64,000 nucleotides of DNA from Salinivibrio socompensis S35 (GTDB taxonomy: Bacteria; Pseudomonadota; Gammaproteobacteria; Enterobacterales; Vibrionaceae), in assembly GCF_000513715.1 (NCBI RefSeq), contig NZ_AQOD01000020.1, positions 1-64,000 of the forward strand. Reading direction: 5' to 3'. The notes beneath the pieces are model-generated. The model saw only the letters and a list, made by a program, of their open reading frames with translations. It ran no database searches and was not told the DNA's origin. This document shows, piece after piece, positions 40,848 to 50,769 of the stretch (positions within the stretch are counted from its first letter, which is position 1; the number at the start of each line of letters is the position of its first letter). The translations under genes were made by a program, and so were the position numbers.

Positions 40848-41798
40848 ATGAAATCTCCTGTTGATAGTCAATTTGTACACGATATTAGCCAGCTTGATTC
40901 GTTGCGTCGTCAAGCGACCAAGGGAGGCGAGGGCGATGAGAGTGCGGCTTTACGCGCGGCGGCTGAGCAATTTGAAGCCTTATTTACCCAGATGCTGTTT
41001 AAATCCATGCGAGATGCCAATGAAGCATTTGAGTCGGATTTAATCGACGATCGCACCTCTAAGTTTTATGAGCAAATGGCAGACGAACAAATGGCGAGCG
41101 AACTCAGCCGAGAGGGCTCGCTGGGACTGGCGGATATGATTGTGGCGCAATTGGGTCAGGCGCTCGGCGATAGCAAGCCTAATTTGGAAGAGGCTGCACG
41201 CACGTCGGCGCAATGGTTGCCTTTCGATCAAAAGCAACGTCAAGAGGCGGCAGAAAAAGCGATTGCGGCACTCGATAACCAGTCGATTGCCCCGCCGACG
41301 GCGCGTGCACCGACGACACAACTCAATGAGCATTTTGATTCACCTGCCGCGTTTGTTGATACATTAGCCCCCCATGCCCGACGCGCGGCACGGGCGCTAG
41401 GCACCGATCCGGCGATTATTTTAGCGCAAGCCGCATTAGAAACCGGCTGGGGTAAAAAAGTGGTCGCTAATGCCCGTGATAACAGCCATAACCTGTTTAA
41501 TATTAAAGCGGATCAGCGTTGGGGCGGAGAGAAAGTGGCGACCCAAACACTCGAAGTGTATGACGGGATCCCAGTGAAAGAAACCGCGAGCTTCCGCGCG
41601 TATCCGTCCTATCAGGAAAGCTTTGATGATTTCGTCTCGTTTTTACGTGAAAATCCGCGTTACGAGCAAGCGCTGTCGCAATCTGCGCAACCTGAGCAGT
41701 TTATTCGTGAGCTACATCAAGCCGGCTACGCGACCGATCCGGATTATTCGAACAAAGTTATCCGTGTGCTCGATCAAGTTCGTGGCATGATGGAATAA
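40848..41798 (+). CDS. flgJ: Rod scaffold and peptidoglycan hydrolase FlgJ
   Basis: 316 residues: an N-terminal rod-capping domain (ALRAAAEQFEALFTQMLFKS) and a C-terminal glucosaminidase domain (from about 165) with catalytic Glu198 in AQAALETGWGKK and SHNLFNIKADQRWGG. Opens the murein for the growing rod. Last gene of flgFGHIJ, followed by a terminator. Confidence 0.94.
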   Translation: MKSPVDSQFVHDISQLDSLRRQATKGGEGDESAALRAAAEQFEALFTQMLFKSMRDANEAFESDLIDDRTSKFYEQMADEQMASELSREGSLGLADMIVAQLGQALGDSKPNLEEAARTSAQWLPFDQKQRQEAAEKAIAALDNQSIAPPTARAPTTQLNEHFDSPAAFVDTLAPHARRAARALGTDPAIILAQAALETGWGKKVVANARDNSHNLFNIKADQRWGGEKVATQTLEVYDGIPVKETASFRAYPSYQESFDDFVSFLRENPRYEQALSQSAQPEQFIRELHQAGYATDPDYSNKVIRVLDQVRGMME

Positions 41799-41803
41799 TT
41801 GAG

Positions 41804-41829
41804 CGGCAGGCAAGGGCTTGCCGTTTTTT
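41804..41829 (+). terminator. flgFGHIJ terminator
   Basis: Stem CGGCA / TGCCG (41804-41808, 41819-41823), alternatively GGCAA / TTGCC, with a T6 run directly after. Confidence 0.65.
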
Positions 41830-41905
41830 ATTTCAGCGTGTTTTCCTACCCCTGAAGCTTATCTATCTTATTGTTTATATTATACTTTAAAGCCCGCCTT
41901 CTTTC

Positions 41906-41923
41906 TTGGCCTGATTTTTGCTT
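41906..41923 (+). promoter_or_regulatory. Sigma-54 promoter for flgKL
   Basis: TTGGCCTGATTTTTGCTT: GG and GC at exact spacing, 46 bases before flgK. Confidence 0.8.
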
Positions 41924-41968
41924 TAACTTCATTATCTCGTTTTAATTGCCGGGTTATTTGGAGGCACA

Positions 41969-43845
41969 ATGGGCTTGGACCTGCTTTCCCTTGGATCGCA
42001 AGGCGTACTGACTGCGCAGCGACAGCTGAATACGACCGGTCATAATATCTCTAACGTGAATACGGAGGGGTATAGCCGTCAGTCCGTTGAGCAACAAACC
42101 AATGATCCGCAGTTTTGGGGCGGCAATAATTACGGTACCGGTGTCCATGCTGCCGCGGTGCGCCGTAACTACGATAAGTTTGCGGTTAATGAACTGAATG
42201 TGGCCACCTCTAATTTGTCTCATGCCGCGGCGCGTAATGATCAACTCGGTCGGCTCGACGATATGATGGCGCACTCAGCCAAAAAAATCCCCGAAAACAT
42301 GAATGAATTTTACGGCGCGGTGAAAGGACTAACCGACAGTCCTAGCGATATGGGTGGCCGAAAAGTGGTGCTAGAAAAAGCCCGGATGGTCGCGGCCGGG
42401 ATGAATGACGTTTATGGCGTGTTACAGCAACAATCGATTGATACGTCGTCACAAATCGATGCCACGGTGAAGCGGATGAACGACATCGGCCAAGAATTGG
42501 TTGATGTGCACAAAGCAATACTCAAAACCCCCGCCGAAGCCAATGATCTTCTCGACCGTCATGACAAGTTGATCCGAGAGCTCTCGGAGTACACGCAAGT
42601 GAGCGTCAATGCGCGAGAGGATGGACTTTTTAATGTCATTATCGGCAGTGGTCACATGCTGGTGTCTGGGATGAACAGCAGTGAGCTAACGACCTTGCCG
42701 GGTGAGCCGGATCACCAAGAGCGTCGCTTAGCGCTTGTGGAAGGGAAAAGTGTTAAAGCCATTTCTAATCGCGATATTCGCGGTAAGCTCGGTGCGTTAT
42801 TTGAATATCGTGATGACACGCTCGGACAAGCACGTGATGAATTAGGTCGAATGGCGATTGGTTTCTCTCAGGCGTTGAATGATTTACAAGGGCAAGGTTT
42901 CGACTTAAATGGTGAAGTGGGCAAAAATATCTTTACCGATTTTAATAGCGATCGTATTGCCCGCTCTCGCGTGGCTCAAAACGGTGACTCCGCCGCGGAT
43001 CTCAAGGTCTATATCGATGACTTACAGCAGCTTAAACGCGGTGACTACCAACTTAAGTTCGATGGCACACAATATACACTGACCGCCCCAGACGGCAAAC
43101 AATCCGCTGTCACGCCCAATGGCACGCCACCAAGCTTCAATGTGGATGGGATGCGCATTCAAATTGATGCGGGGCTGGCAGCCAATGAGCGGGTATTGAT
43201 TCGTCCAGCACGGTCAGCGGCAGGACAAATGCGGGTGACCATGGACGATCCTGCCGACATCGCGGCACAAAGCTATGTCAGTGCGAGCTCGGTGAGTAAG
43301 GGAGAGGGTGATATCCGTGTCCTGCAAAGTGGTGGGCAAAAAGAGTTTCAAGTTCGGATTTCGCCCGACGGCAGCCAATTTGCGGTGACAGACACCAAAG
43401 GACAAGTCTTGGTTGCCCCTCAAGCTTACCCGCCAGGCGGCCGATAGACGTCAATGGTACCGTGATTGATCTTAACGATAAGGCCGTGCCTGACGATGTC
43501 TTGGCCGTAAGCCTGATCCCGGCGGATGGCGACAATAGTAACTTAATTCGCATGCAAGAGCTGCAAACGCAAAAACTCATGGATAATGGTCGCTCAACCG
43601 TTCTTGACGTTTATGAAGGGCTAAGTACCGATTTAGGGGTACAAAAAGCATCTTATGAGCGTTTGCAGGATGTGAGTATGGTTGAACATGATGCGGCAGA
43701 AGGGCGTGTCGCCCAAGTATCTGGTGTTAACCTTGATGAAGAGGCGGCCAACATGATGAAGTTTCAACGCGCCTATATGGCCGCGTCGCGCATTATGACT
43801 GCGGCCAACGAAACCTTTGATTCTCTGCTCAATGCCACGCGATAA
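41969..43845 (+). CDS. flgK: Hook-filament junction protein FlgK/HAP1 (frameshifted)
   Basis: First junction zone protein between hook and filament. N-terminus LLSLGSQGVLTAQRQLNTTG with NTEGYSRQSVEQQ; C-terminal GVNLDEEAANMMKFQRAYMA. One base is missing near 43438 (QAYPPG|RPIDVNGTVIDL), restored length 625. Chaperoned by FlgN. Followed 12 bases later by flgL. Confidence 0.93.
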
Positions 43846-43857
43846 GGGTCGATCAGT

Positions 43858-45051
43858 ATGATTAGTCGTATTGCCAGTTTTCATAATTACCAATCTGTGT
43901 CGAATGACATTATGCGCCAAAATGTGAAGGTGCAAGATAATCAAGAGCAGATGGCGACCGGGAAGCGTGTGATCACATCAGGCGATGATCCTGTCTCATC
44001 CATCTACATTCAGAATTTTCGCCAGCAAGATGAACAGATTGATCAATTTATTGACTCGATCACTTTAGCCCGGAATCGACAAACGCGGGAAGAGATCGCG
44101 ATTGATGAATCAGAACAGATCATGGACAGTGCGAAGCGAAAAGTGATGGCGATGATCAATGGCTCCTTGTCAGACGATGATCGCACCGCCCACCGCCAAG
44201 ACTTGCAGGGTATGTTTGATAACTTTATGGACTTGGTTAACACCAAGGATGAGTCGGGTAACTTTTTATTCTCAGGGACCCAAACCAGTACGCAGCCCTT
44301 CTATCGTGACAGCCAAGGCAATGTCCGTTATGCCGGTGATAACTACTATCGCACTGCACAGGTGGCGCCTGCAGTCGAAGTGTTGACGTCTGACCCTGGT
44401 GATAAAATGTTTATGGAAATCGATAACCCCTTTGGTGATTATCAACCGGAATATGATCTTGAAGACGGGTCACTGCTGTTGCTGGCGAAAGCCGAAAATA
44501 GCAATGATGGCGATACGGCTAACTATTCGGTCTCGTTTGATGTTGATGTCAGTGGCAATACCACATATTCACTGCTGCAAGATGGCACCGAAGTCAGTGC
44601 TGGTCTGTACGACCCACAAACCGGTATAGAGTGGAACACGCTCAAAATGACCTTTGAGGGCGAAATGAAGCCGGGCGATACCATCAATTTAGAAAGGCAA
44701 GATAGTATCAATATCTTTGATTCGTTTAAAAGTGGTGCGGCCTTATCTTACGCGGATATCGATGATGCCTCGGCAACGGCTGAGCTTCATCAGGTCACTG
44801 AGCAATTTTCAGCCGCCTTTAAACATTTGAACAAAGCGCGCTCAGAAGTGGGGACACGGCTGACCACGCTCGACCGACAAGAAAGTATGCACAAAGACTT
44901 TAAGTTGGTGCTGAATCGCTCGTTGGGTACCATGGAAGACTTAGACTACACCCAAGCCGCGATTGATATGAATGAAGATATGCTGGCACTGCAAGCGTCC
45001 CAGCAGGCCTTTGCTAAGACTAAAGATCTCTCGCTATTTAATTATATTTAA
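43858..45051 (+). CDS. flgL: Hook-filament junction protein FlgL/HAP3
   Basis: 397 residues. MISRIASFHNYQSVSNDIMR, then QEQMATGKRVITSGDDPVSS, and the flagellin-like C-terminus MEDLDYTQAAIDMNEDMLAL. Second junction protein; target of FlgN. Intact and followed by a terminator. Confidence 0.94.
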   Translation: MISRIASFHNYQSVSNDIMRQNVKVQDNQEQMATGKRVITSGDDPVSSIYIQNFRQQDEQIDQFIDSITLARNRQTREEIAIDESEQIMDSAKRKVMAMINGSLSDDDRTAHRQDLQGMFDNFMDLVNTKDESGNFLFSGTQTSTQPFYRDSQGNVRYAGDNYYRTAQVAPAVEVLTSDPGDKMFMEIDNPFGDYQPEYDLEDGSLLLLAKAENSNDGDTANYSVSFDVDVSGNTTYSLLQDGTEVSAGLYDPQTGIEWNTLKMTFEGEMKPGDTINLERQDSINIFDSFKSGAALSYADIDDASATAELHQVTEQFSAAFKHLNKARSEVGTRLTTLDRQESMHKDFKLVLNRSLGTMEDLDYTQAAIDMNEDMLALQASQQAFAKTKDLSLFNYI

Positions 45052-45095
45052 CCAAAGAGTAAGCCTTTGGTTGCCACAAGGCACTGTGTATCAAG

Positions 45096-45128
45096 AAAAC
45101 GGGGTCGCGTCAGCGGCCCCGTTTTGTG
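45096..45128 (+). terminator. flgKL terminator
   Basis: Stem AAAACGGGG / CCCCGTTTT (45096-45104, 45117-45125), loop of 12 bases. It may also serve the convergent glycosyltransferase gene. Confidence 0.75.
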
Positions 45129-45163
45129 GTTTTGTGTTGGTTTAGGCTTCATTACCCGTTCCT

Positions 45164-47265
45164 TTATGGGCAAAGGTCATCAACCATACGACGTGCCATT
45201 GCATCCAGCAGTGGTTGCTTGTCCTTAAGCATTGGCGGATAACTAAATGCATACTCTGCGTTGCCTGGCATTGCATCTGGTGTTTGTATATCGCTCTCTT
45301 TATGGCCGGCAAAAAACACATAGCAGGGTGTTCCGACGGCGACGGTCAACCTATGCACTGCCGTCCCGGCGGTAAACACACCAGATAGTTGCTTGATAGC
45401 GTGTGCGGTGCCCATAAAATCATTTTTCAGATCAAGTCCGGGCAGCGACACGACTTCAACGCCGGTTTGTTTGTTGATTTTGCTGAGCTCTTTTCCACAC
45501 TCGCCATATTGTAAATTGACAAACTGGGCGTCAGGGCAACGCTGGCGCACGCTTTTTATCCAGCCTGCTAATTCTTCAGCCACCAAGTAGTGAATATTAC
45601 GGGTGGCGGCAGCGAGGCCACTGCGCCAGCACAACCCAAACACGGGCCCTTGCTGTTGCAGCTTCGCTAACGGTGATATCCAAGGCGCATCGGTTGCGAC
45701 ATCAGGGGTAATATACGTTTGCTGATAAAGGTGACGTTCAAAGTGTTGATAGCACAACCCTGCCAGTGACCCACCGGCAACCCAACTATCAATATCTGCG
45801 AGCACATGCTCAGGTACAAAGATATCTTTTCCATCTTTACGAGAGATTGGCACGACCTCCGTGCTTGGGAATGCTTGACTCAGTACCGGCTCTAAACGCG
45901 GATCGCAGCCGACATACACTTTCCGCGCGCGCTCTACCACCATGGGAACGTTATGAAAATAAGCGAGTTCATCCCCGACACCTTGCTCGGGCATAATGAG
46001 CACGGCATCGGTTTGTGGTCGAGACAAATCCCAGCGGGGTAAATCACCGTTGTATTTTAGTCGGCGGCCGCAATCAAGTCCTGCTTCATTCGCCGAGTAA
46101 AACTTTTCCCACGCCATTTGCGTGCGGTAGACAAAAGCGAGATTGAAACGTAGTGCGTGATCATCCGGCTGGGCCGCTAATAACCCCTCGAGACGCTGCT
46201 GTGCTTGGTCAATATCGCCCGTATACCAATCAAGTTCGCCTAGTTGTGCATTTAGAATATTAGCTTGTTGATCACTCACGAACGGCAGTGCCTCGAGGTG
46301 GATCTGATAGCAATCGGTCAATTTAGCCTGGGTAAACTGATGGTGCTGCTTGAGTAACTCAAAGGTGGCGCGGGCATAAGTATAGTGTAACTCTCCGCGC
46401 TCGGGATCATCGCGCAAACACTGCTTAGCCAGCTTGCTCGCTTCCAACCAATTGGCCTCCTTGAGATAAATGACCAATAGTTGACGCAAAAAGGCTGTGT
46501 CTTGCGTTTGCTTATAGCTTTGCAGGCAACGTTGGCGAGCACGCGCATACTCACCGAGCCCTGATTCGGCTCTTACCAAAAGCAATTGCCAAACCCGATG
46601 AGATTGCGCCTTGTCATTACCGCGTAACAAGAGCTGCTGCGCTTTACCATGTGCTTGCTCATTGAGTGCGTGCTGGGCAAGCGCCATTAATGCGGGTGGA
46701 TAGTCAGGCTCAAGTGTCAGTATTGTTTGATACAACTGTTCGCCTTGTTCCGTGTGCCCCTCATTCATGAAATTAGCGGCTAATGCCATGGTTTTATTGA
46801 TTTCTTCAGCTAGTCCTTGATTTTTGAGTTGATGCAATTCATCACGCAATGCATGTGTACGGTGGCTTTCACCTTGTAGACCCAGTTTTGCAGTCAACTG
46901 CTCACGTAGATTAAGAATGTCTTGATTGGTGGGGGCCGCGGCAAATAATGACTCGACAATTTCCAATGCGGCTTTGTTATGCCTTGCTGGGTGAGCATTT
47001 GTGCTTTGTCAAACCAGAGGGAGTGATCTTCAGGCGCTAGCCCGAGAGCATGCTCAATATGCGTCATCGCTTGGTGATATTGCCCTTCTTCTGCGTATAA
47101 CACGGCGAGAACCTGCCGTACAGGAACTGTATCTGGTGCATGGTTCAATATTTGCTCAAAGACTTGCCGTGCATCGCTTTTATTGCCTTCTTGATAGAGA
47201 CGAATACCGAGCTGGAACGCGTCATCCAGCGTCATATTCGTTTGACCGTCGTTTTCTTGTGTCAT
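45164..47265 (-). CDS. TPR protein with GT9-like putative glycosyltransferase domain (frameshifted)
   Basis: About 700 residues once the base missing near 46975 (TQQG|NKAALEIVESLFAA) is restored. The N-terminal 350 or so residues are tetratricopeptide-like repeats (LYQEGNKSDARQVFEQIL, YAEEGQYHQAMTHIEHALGL, EGHTEQGEQLYQTILTLEPD). The C-terminal half resembles GT9/heptosyltransferase domains: VFGLCWRSGLAAATRN, then LDLKNDFMGTAHAIKQL and TAGTAVHRLTVAVGTPCYVF. TPR-glycosyltransferase proteins often modify flagellin. It lies between flgL and the flagellins on the opposite strand. Donor and acceptor are unknown; a non-catalytic role cannot be excluded. Confidence 0.7.
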
Positions 47266-47392
47266 CGGTGACTTCGTCCTGTTATCTATGATTGCCTCGA
47301 CTCAGTGTCAAGATGCTGGCGGGGTTATTAGTCTTCACTGTCTACAAAAAAAGCTGCAAAAAATATGCCTTTTATCCCTGAGTCAAACAGAG

Positions 47393-47409
47393 TTGGCCGC
47401 GCATTTGCA
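47393..47409 (+). promoter_or_regulatory. Sigma-54-like site, distal to the first flagellin
   Basis: TTGGCCGCGCATTTGCA has GG/GC at exact spacing, 327 bases before the flagellin start. It may be a second promoter or an unused match. The 47266-47735 gap otherwise holds only the proximal promoter and the glycosyltransferase 5' region; I see no small gene in it. Confidence 0.45.
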
Positions 47410-47574
47410 AGTTAGCCTCTCTAAGTGACAGGCAGGGAAAGCCGGCAACTGAAGGCGAGGCGTTGCCGCCACCTTGCCGCTTGGTACCGAAAAACATCAG
47501 CCTTTATTGTCACTCTCGCTCTTTAGTATAAAGCTGTTTGATTATAAGTTACTGATTAAAAATAATTTTTAAAA

Positions 47575-47591
47575 GTTGGCACACATATTGT
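47575..47591 (+). promoter_or_regulatory. Sigma-54-like promoter for the first flagellin
   Basis: TTGGCACACATATTGTA: a perfect -24 element; the -12 GC is GT. It lies 145 bases before the start, leaving a long leader. The main flagellin of Vibrio (flaA) is sigma-54 dependent. Confidence 0.6.
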
Positions 47592-47735
47592 ATTTGTTCG
47601 ATTAAGCGGCCAGTTTTTGAACGGGCTGATTTTGAAACTGATTAACAAGCTGTTCCCGCAGCACCGCCATTACACAGTGCAACACGTCGCGGGTAGGCTG
47701 TTTCGCAAAGCAAGCGAAAGTCAAAGGAGAGCAAA

Positions 47736-48878
47736 ATGGGTGTAACAGTTAACACCAACGTGTCTGCGATGACTGCGCAGCGTTACCTGAATAAAGCGAC
47801 CGATGAGTTGAATAATTCAATGGAGCGTCTGTCGTCAGGTAGCCGAATTAACAGTGCTAAAGACGACGCGGCGGGTTTGCAGATCTCTAACCGATTAGTT
47901 GCCCAAACTCGGGGGCTTGATGTGGCCATGCGGAACGCCAATGATGGTATTTCGATTGCCCAGACAGCTGAAGGGGCGATGCAAGAGTCCACGAACATTT
48001 TGCAGCGTATGCGGGATCTTTCCTTGCAGTCTGCAAATGGTGCGAATGGTAAATCTGAGCGTGTGGCTATCCAGGAAGAGGTAGAAGCACTGAAAGATGA
48101 GCTTAACCGAATTGCGGAAACGACCGCGTTTGGTGGACGTCGATTACTTAATGGTTCGTTTGGCGAGGCCTCTTTTCAAATTGGTGCTGATGCCGGTGAA
48201 GCCATTATCATGGGATTGTCTAGCATTCGTGCGGATGATTTCCGTATGGGTGGCGTAGAATTTGTGGGGGGTCAGCCCAAATCTGCCGGTTGGGAAGTGG
48301 ATGGCGCAGCCTCAACATTACAGCTGCAATTTACCACCAAAGAGGGTGAAAACGTCAGCTTAAGTATCGGCGCGAAGGTAGGCGATGATGTGGAAGAGCT
48401 AGCAACCTATATAAATGGTCAGTCCGATGAGATGCTCACCGCTTCCGTTGACGAGGAAGGGCAGCTGCAAATCTTTATCGAAGAGAATAAAGTTGTGGGC
48501 GCCGTTAATTTTAGTGGTGGACTCGCTGCCTCGCTGGGAATGGTCTCGGGTAACGGTGACTTAGTGACAGCGGCAGACTTGGATGTGTCGGATGCCGGTG
48601 GGGCTCAAATGGCGGTTGGCGTCGTCGATTCAGCGATGCGCTACATCGATAGTCAGCGGGCGGACTTGGGTGCCAAACAAAACCGTCTTAGCCATACGAT
48701 CAGTAACCTATCAAATATTCAGGAAAATGTGTCGGCCTCAAACAGTCGAATTCGAGACACCGATTTTGCTCGAGAAACCACGGCAATGACCAAAGGTCAA
48801 ATTCTGCAGCAGGCAGGCACCTCGATGCTGGCTCAGGCGAAACAGATGCCGCAAGCGGCCTTGAATCTTCTACAATAA
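47736..48878 (+). CDS. flaA: Polar flagellin A
   Basis: 380 residues. D0/D1 N-terminus [41 protein letters not shown]-terminus [20 protein letters not shown] and [18 protein letters not shown] short central variable domain is present. AAAGGAGAG ribosome site. By promoter type (sigma-54) and position it corresponds to Vibrio flaA, the flagellin needed for filament assembly; the symbol is given on that basis. It may be the acceptor for the neighbouring glycosyltransferase. Confidence 0.9.
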   Translation: MGVTVNTNVSAMTAQRYLNKATDELNNSMERLSSGSRINSAKDDAAGLQISNRLVAQTRGLDVAMRNANDGISIAQTAEGAMQESTNILQRMRDLSLQSANGANGKSERVAIQEEVEALKDELNRIAETTAFGGRRLLNGSFGEASFQIGADAGEAIIMGLSSIRADDFRMGGVEFVGGQPKSAGWEVDGAASTLQLQFTTKEGENVSLSIGAKVGDDVEELATYINGQSDEMLTASVDEEGQLQIFIEENKVVGAVNFSGGLAASLGMVSGNGDLVTAADLDVSDAGGAQMAVGVVDSAMRYIDSQRADLGAKQNRLSHTISNLSNIQENVSASNSRIRDTDFARETTAMTKGQILQQAGTSMLAQAKQMPQAALNLLQ

Positions 48879-48904
48879 CCTCGCGTTTTTACAGGTGAAA
48901 AAAG

Positions 48905-48929
48905 GCGGCAAGCAATTGCCGCTTTTTTT
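48905..48929 (+). terminator. First flagellin terminator
   Basis: Stem GCGGCAA / TTGCCGC (48905-48911, 48916-48922), T7 tail. Confidence 0.85.
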
Positions 48930-49037
48930 ATGCCAATTTTTATTAAAATCCCGCTAAAGATATCTCTCCTTTGGGCGTTAACCTTCATAGCGCCATACGG
49001 CATCGGTATCAATTCCGACATGCACAACAAAAAAAGC

Positions 49038-49064
49038 TAAAGCTTTCTCAACGTGCGCCGCTAC
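49038..49064 (+). promoter_or_regulatory. Sigma-28 promoter for the second flagellin
   Basis: TAAAG (49038-49042), 14-base spacer, GCCGCTAC (49057-49064): two mismatches to GCCGATAA. 78 bases before the start. Confidence 0.7.
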
Positions 49065-49142
49065 ATGGGTTGTGAACAATTTTACACTGGTTTTCCCTGG
49101 TCAGCTGGGCGAAGCCGGACCTAGAACCTAAGGAGAATAGTT

Positions 49143-50266
49143 ATGGCTATTACTGTTAACACTAACGTCCCTGCGATGACAGCTCAGCGTTTTTTGAATA
49201 ATTCAACAGATGCACTGAATAACTCAATGGAGCGTTTGTCATCCGGCTCTCGCATTAACAGCGCCAAAGATGACGCGGCAGGCCTTCAGATATCTAACCG
49301 CTTGATGGCACAAAGCAGTGGCTTGGGTGTGGCTGTTCGAAACGCCAATGACGGCATCTCAATGGCGCAAACTGCCGAAGGTGCAATGGAAGAATCCAGC
49401 AACATTCTGCAACGTATGCGTGACTTGTCACTGCAATCCGCTAACGGTGCAAACGGCGATGCAGAGCGTGGCGCAATCCAAGAAGAGGTTGTGGCACTGA
49501 CAGATGAGTTAAACCGTATCGCAGAAACGACCTCGTTTGGTGGTGCGAAGCTACTTAACGGCACGTTCGGTACACGCTCATTCCAAGTGGGTGCAGATGC
49601 TGGTGAAGCGGTGATGATGGAATTTAAAAACATCCGCGCCGATCACGATGAAATGGGCGGGGCCAGCTTTACCGCAGGGAACGCTAAATCAGCCGGGTGG
49701 ACCGCCTCAGCAGGTGCGACCATGGCGATCAATATTACCAACGCGGATGGCACATCGAGCGCAATCAATGTGAACGCCAAAGCGGGCGATGACATTGAAG
49801 AAATCGCCACCTACATTAATGGTCAGGCTGACGATAAACTGAGTGCATCGGTGACTGAAGACGGTGAACTGCAAATTGTCACTGGCGCAGGATCAGATGC
49901 GACCTTCTCGGGGCATTGGCAACGTCGCTATCTATGGGAACCAAAGTTGATGAAACCATTAAAGATGTGGATGTCTCATCAATGGGTGGCGCACAAAAAG
50001 CAGTCGGTATGATTGATAATGCAATGCAATTTATCGACTCTCACCGCGCCGAATTGGGTGCGAAGCAAAACCGCTTGAGCCATACGATTGCGAACTTGGA
50101 TAACGTTAATGAAAACGTGTCGGCCTCTAACAGCCGAATCCGTGATGTTGACTTTGCCAAAGAAACAACGAACTTGACCAAATCGCAAATTCTGCAGCAA
50201 TCTGGTACCTCGATTTTGGCGCAAGCCAAGCAGGCACCGCAAGCCGCACTGAGCTTGCTCGGTTAA
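49143..50266 (+). CDS. Second flagellin (frameshifted)
   Basis: About 374 residues. Very like the first flagellin in D0/D1 ([40 protein letters not shown]) and with a related central domain. One base is missing near 49914 ([20 protein letters not shown]); the C-terminus [18 protein letters not shown] and [11 protein letters not shown] is complete. Driven by sigma-28, so expressed late, like the accessory flagellins (flaB-E) of Vibrio. Which of these it matches cannot be told, so no symbol is given. Confidence 0.9.
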
Positions 50267-50322
50267 CCAGTCACGAGCGGCGGCTTTAACCGCCGCCGCT
50301 ACGTTATGGGAGGTGAATAGCG

Positions 50323-50751
50323 ATGGACATTTCATCTGTTTCCAATTCATCCCAGCTGCATGCCAAGCACTCTGATGGCACAAAGATTGCAAAAGATGTA
50401 AGGGTTGGAAAAGCTCAGTCCGATCCGGTCAGCCAGCATCAACAAGCTGAGCGTCGTGAGGTGCGAGAATCAATGCAGCAACGGCGTGTTGAACAGTCGC
50501 AGCGCATTGAGGAAAACCGTCAATTACAACGGCAACAGCTTGAGAGATTGGTTGAGCGGCTGGATGAGTTTATGTCCGACTTTAATAAAGGACTCGCATT
50601 TCGTTTGGATGAAGACACCGGGCGCAGCATTGTGACTGTCTATGAAATGAACAGTGGTGATGTTATTCGTCAAATTCCAGAAAAAGAAATGTTAGAGCTT
50701 GCTAAGCAATTGTCGCAACATGCGCGAGGGCTTGTCACAGAGAAAATATAA
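50323..50751 (+). CDS. flaG: FlaG-family flagellar protein
   Basis: 142 residues. A helical, Gln/Arg-rich N-terminal half and the FlaG core GLAFRLDEDTGRSIVTVYEM, SGDVIRQIPEKEMLELAKQL. FlaG affects filament length in related bacteria. Between it and the second flagellin is a GC-rich hairpin (50276-50300) without a T run, probably an attenuator, so it may be read from the flagellin promoter. ATG 50323 with GGGAGGTG. Confidence 0.9.
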   Translation: MDISSVSNSSQLHAKHSDGTKIAKDVRVGKAQSDPVSQHQQAERREVRESMQQRRVEQSQRIEENRQLQRQQLERLVERLDEFMSDFNKGLAFRLDEDTGRSIVTVYEMNSGDVIRQIPEKEMLELAKQLSQHARGLVTEKI

Positions 50752-50769
50752 CGAGGTGAGAGAGTCGTT

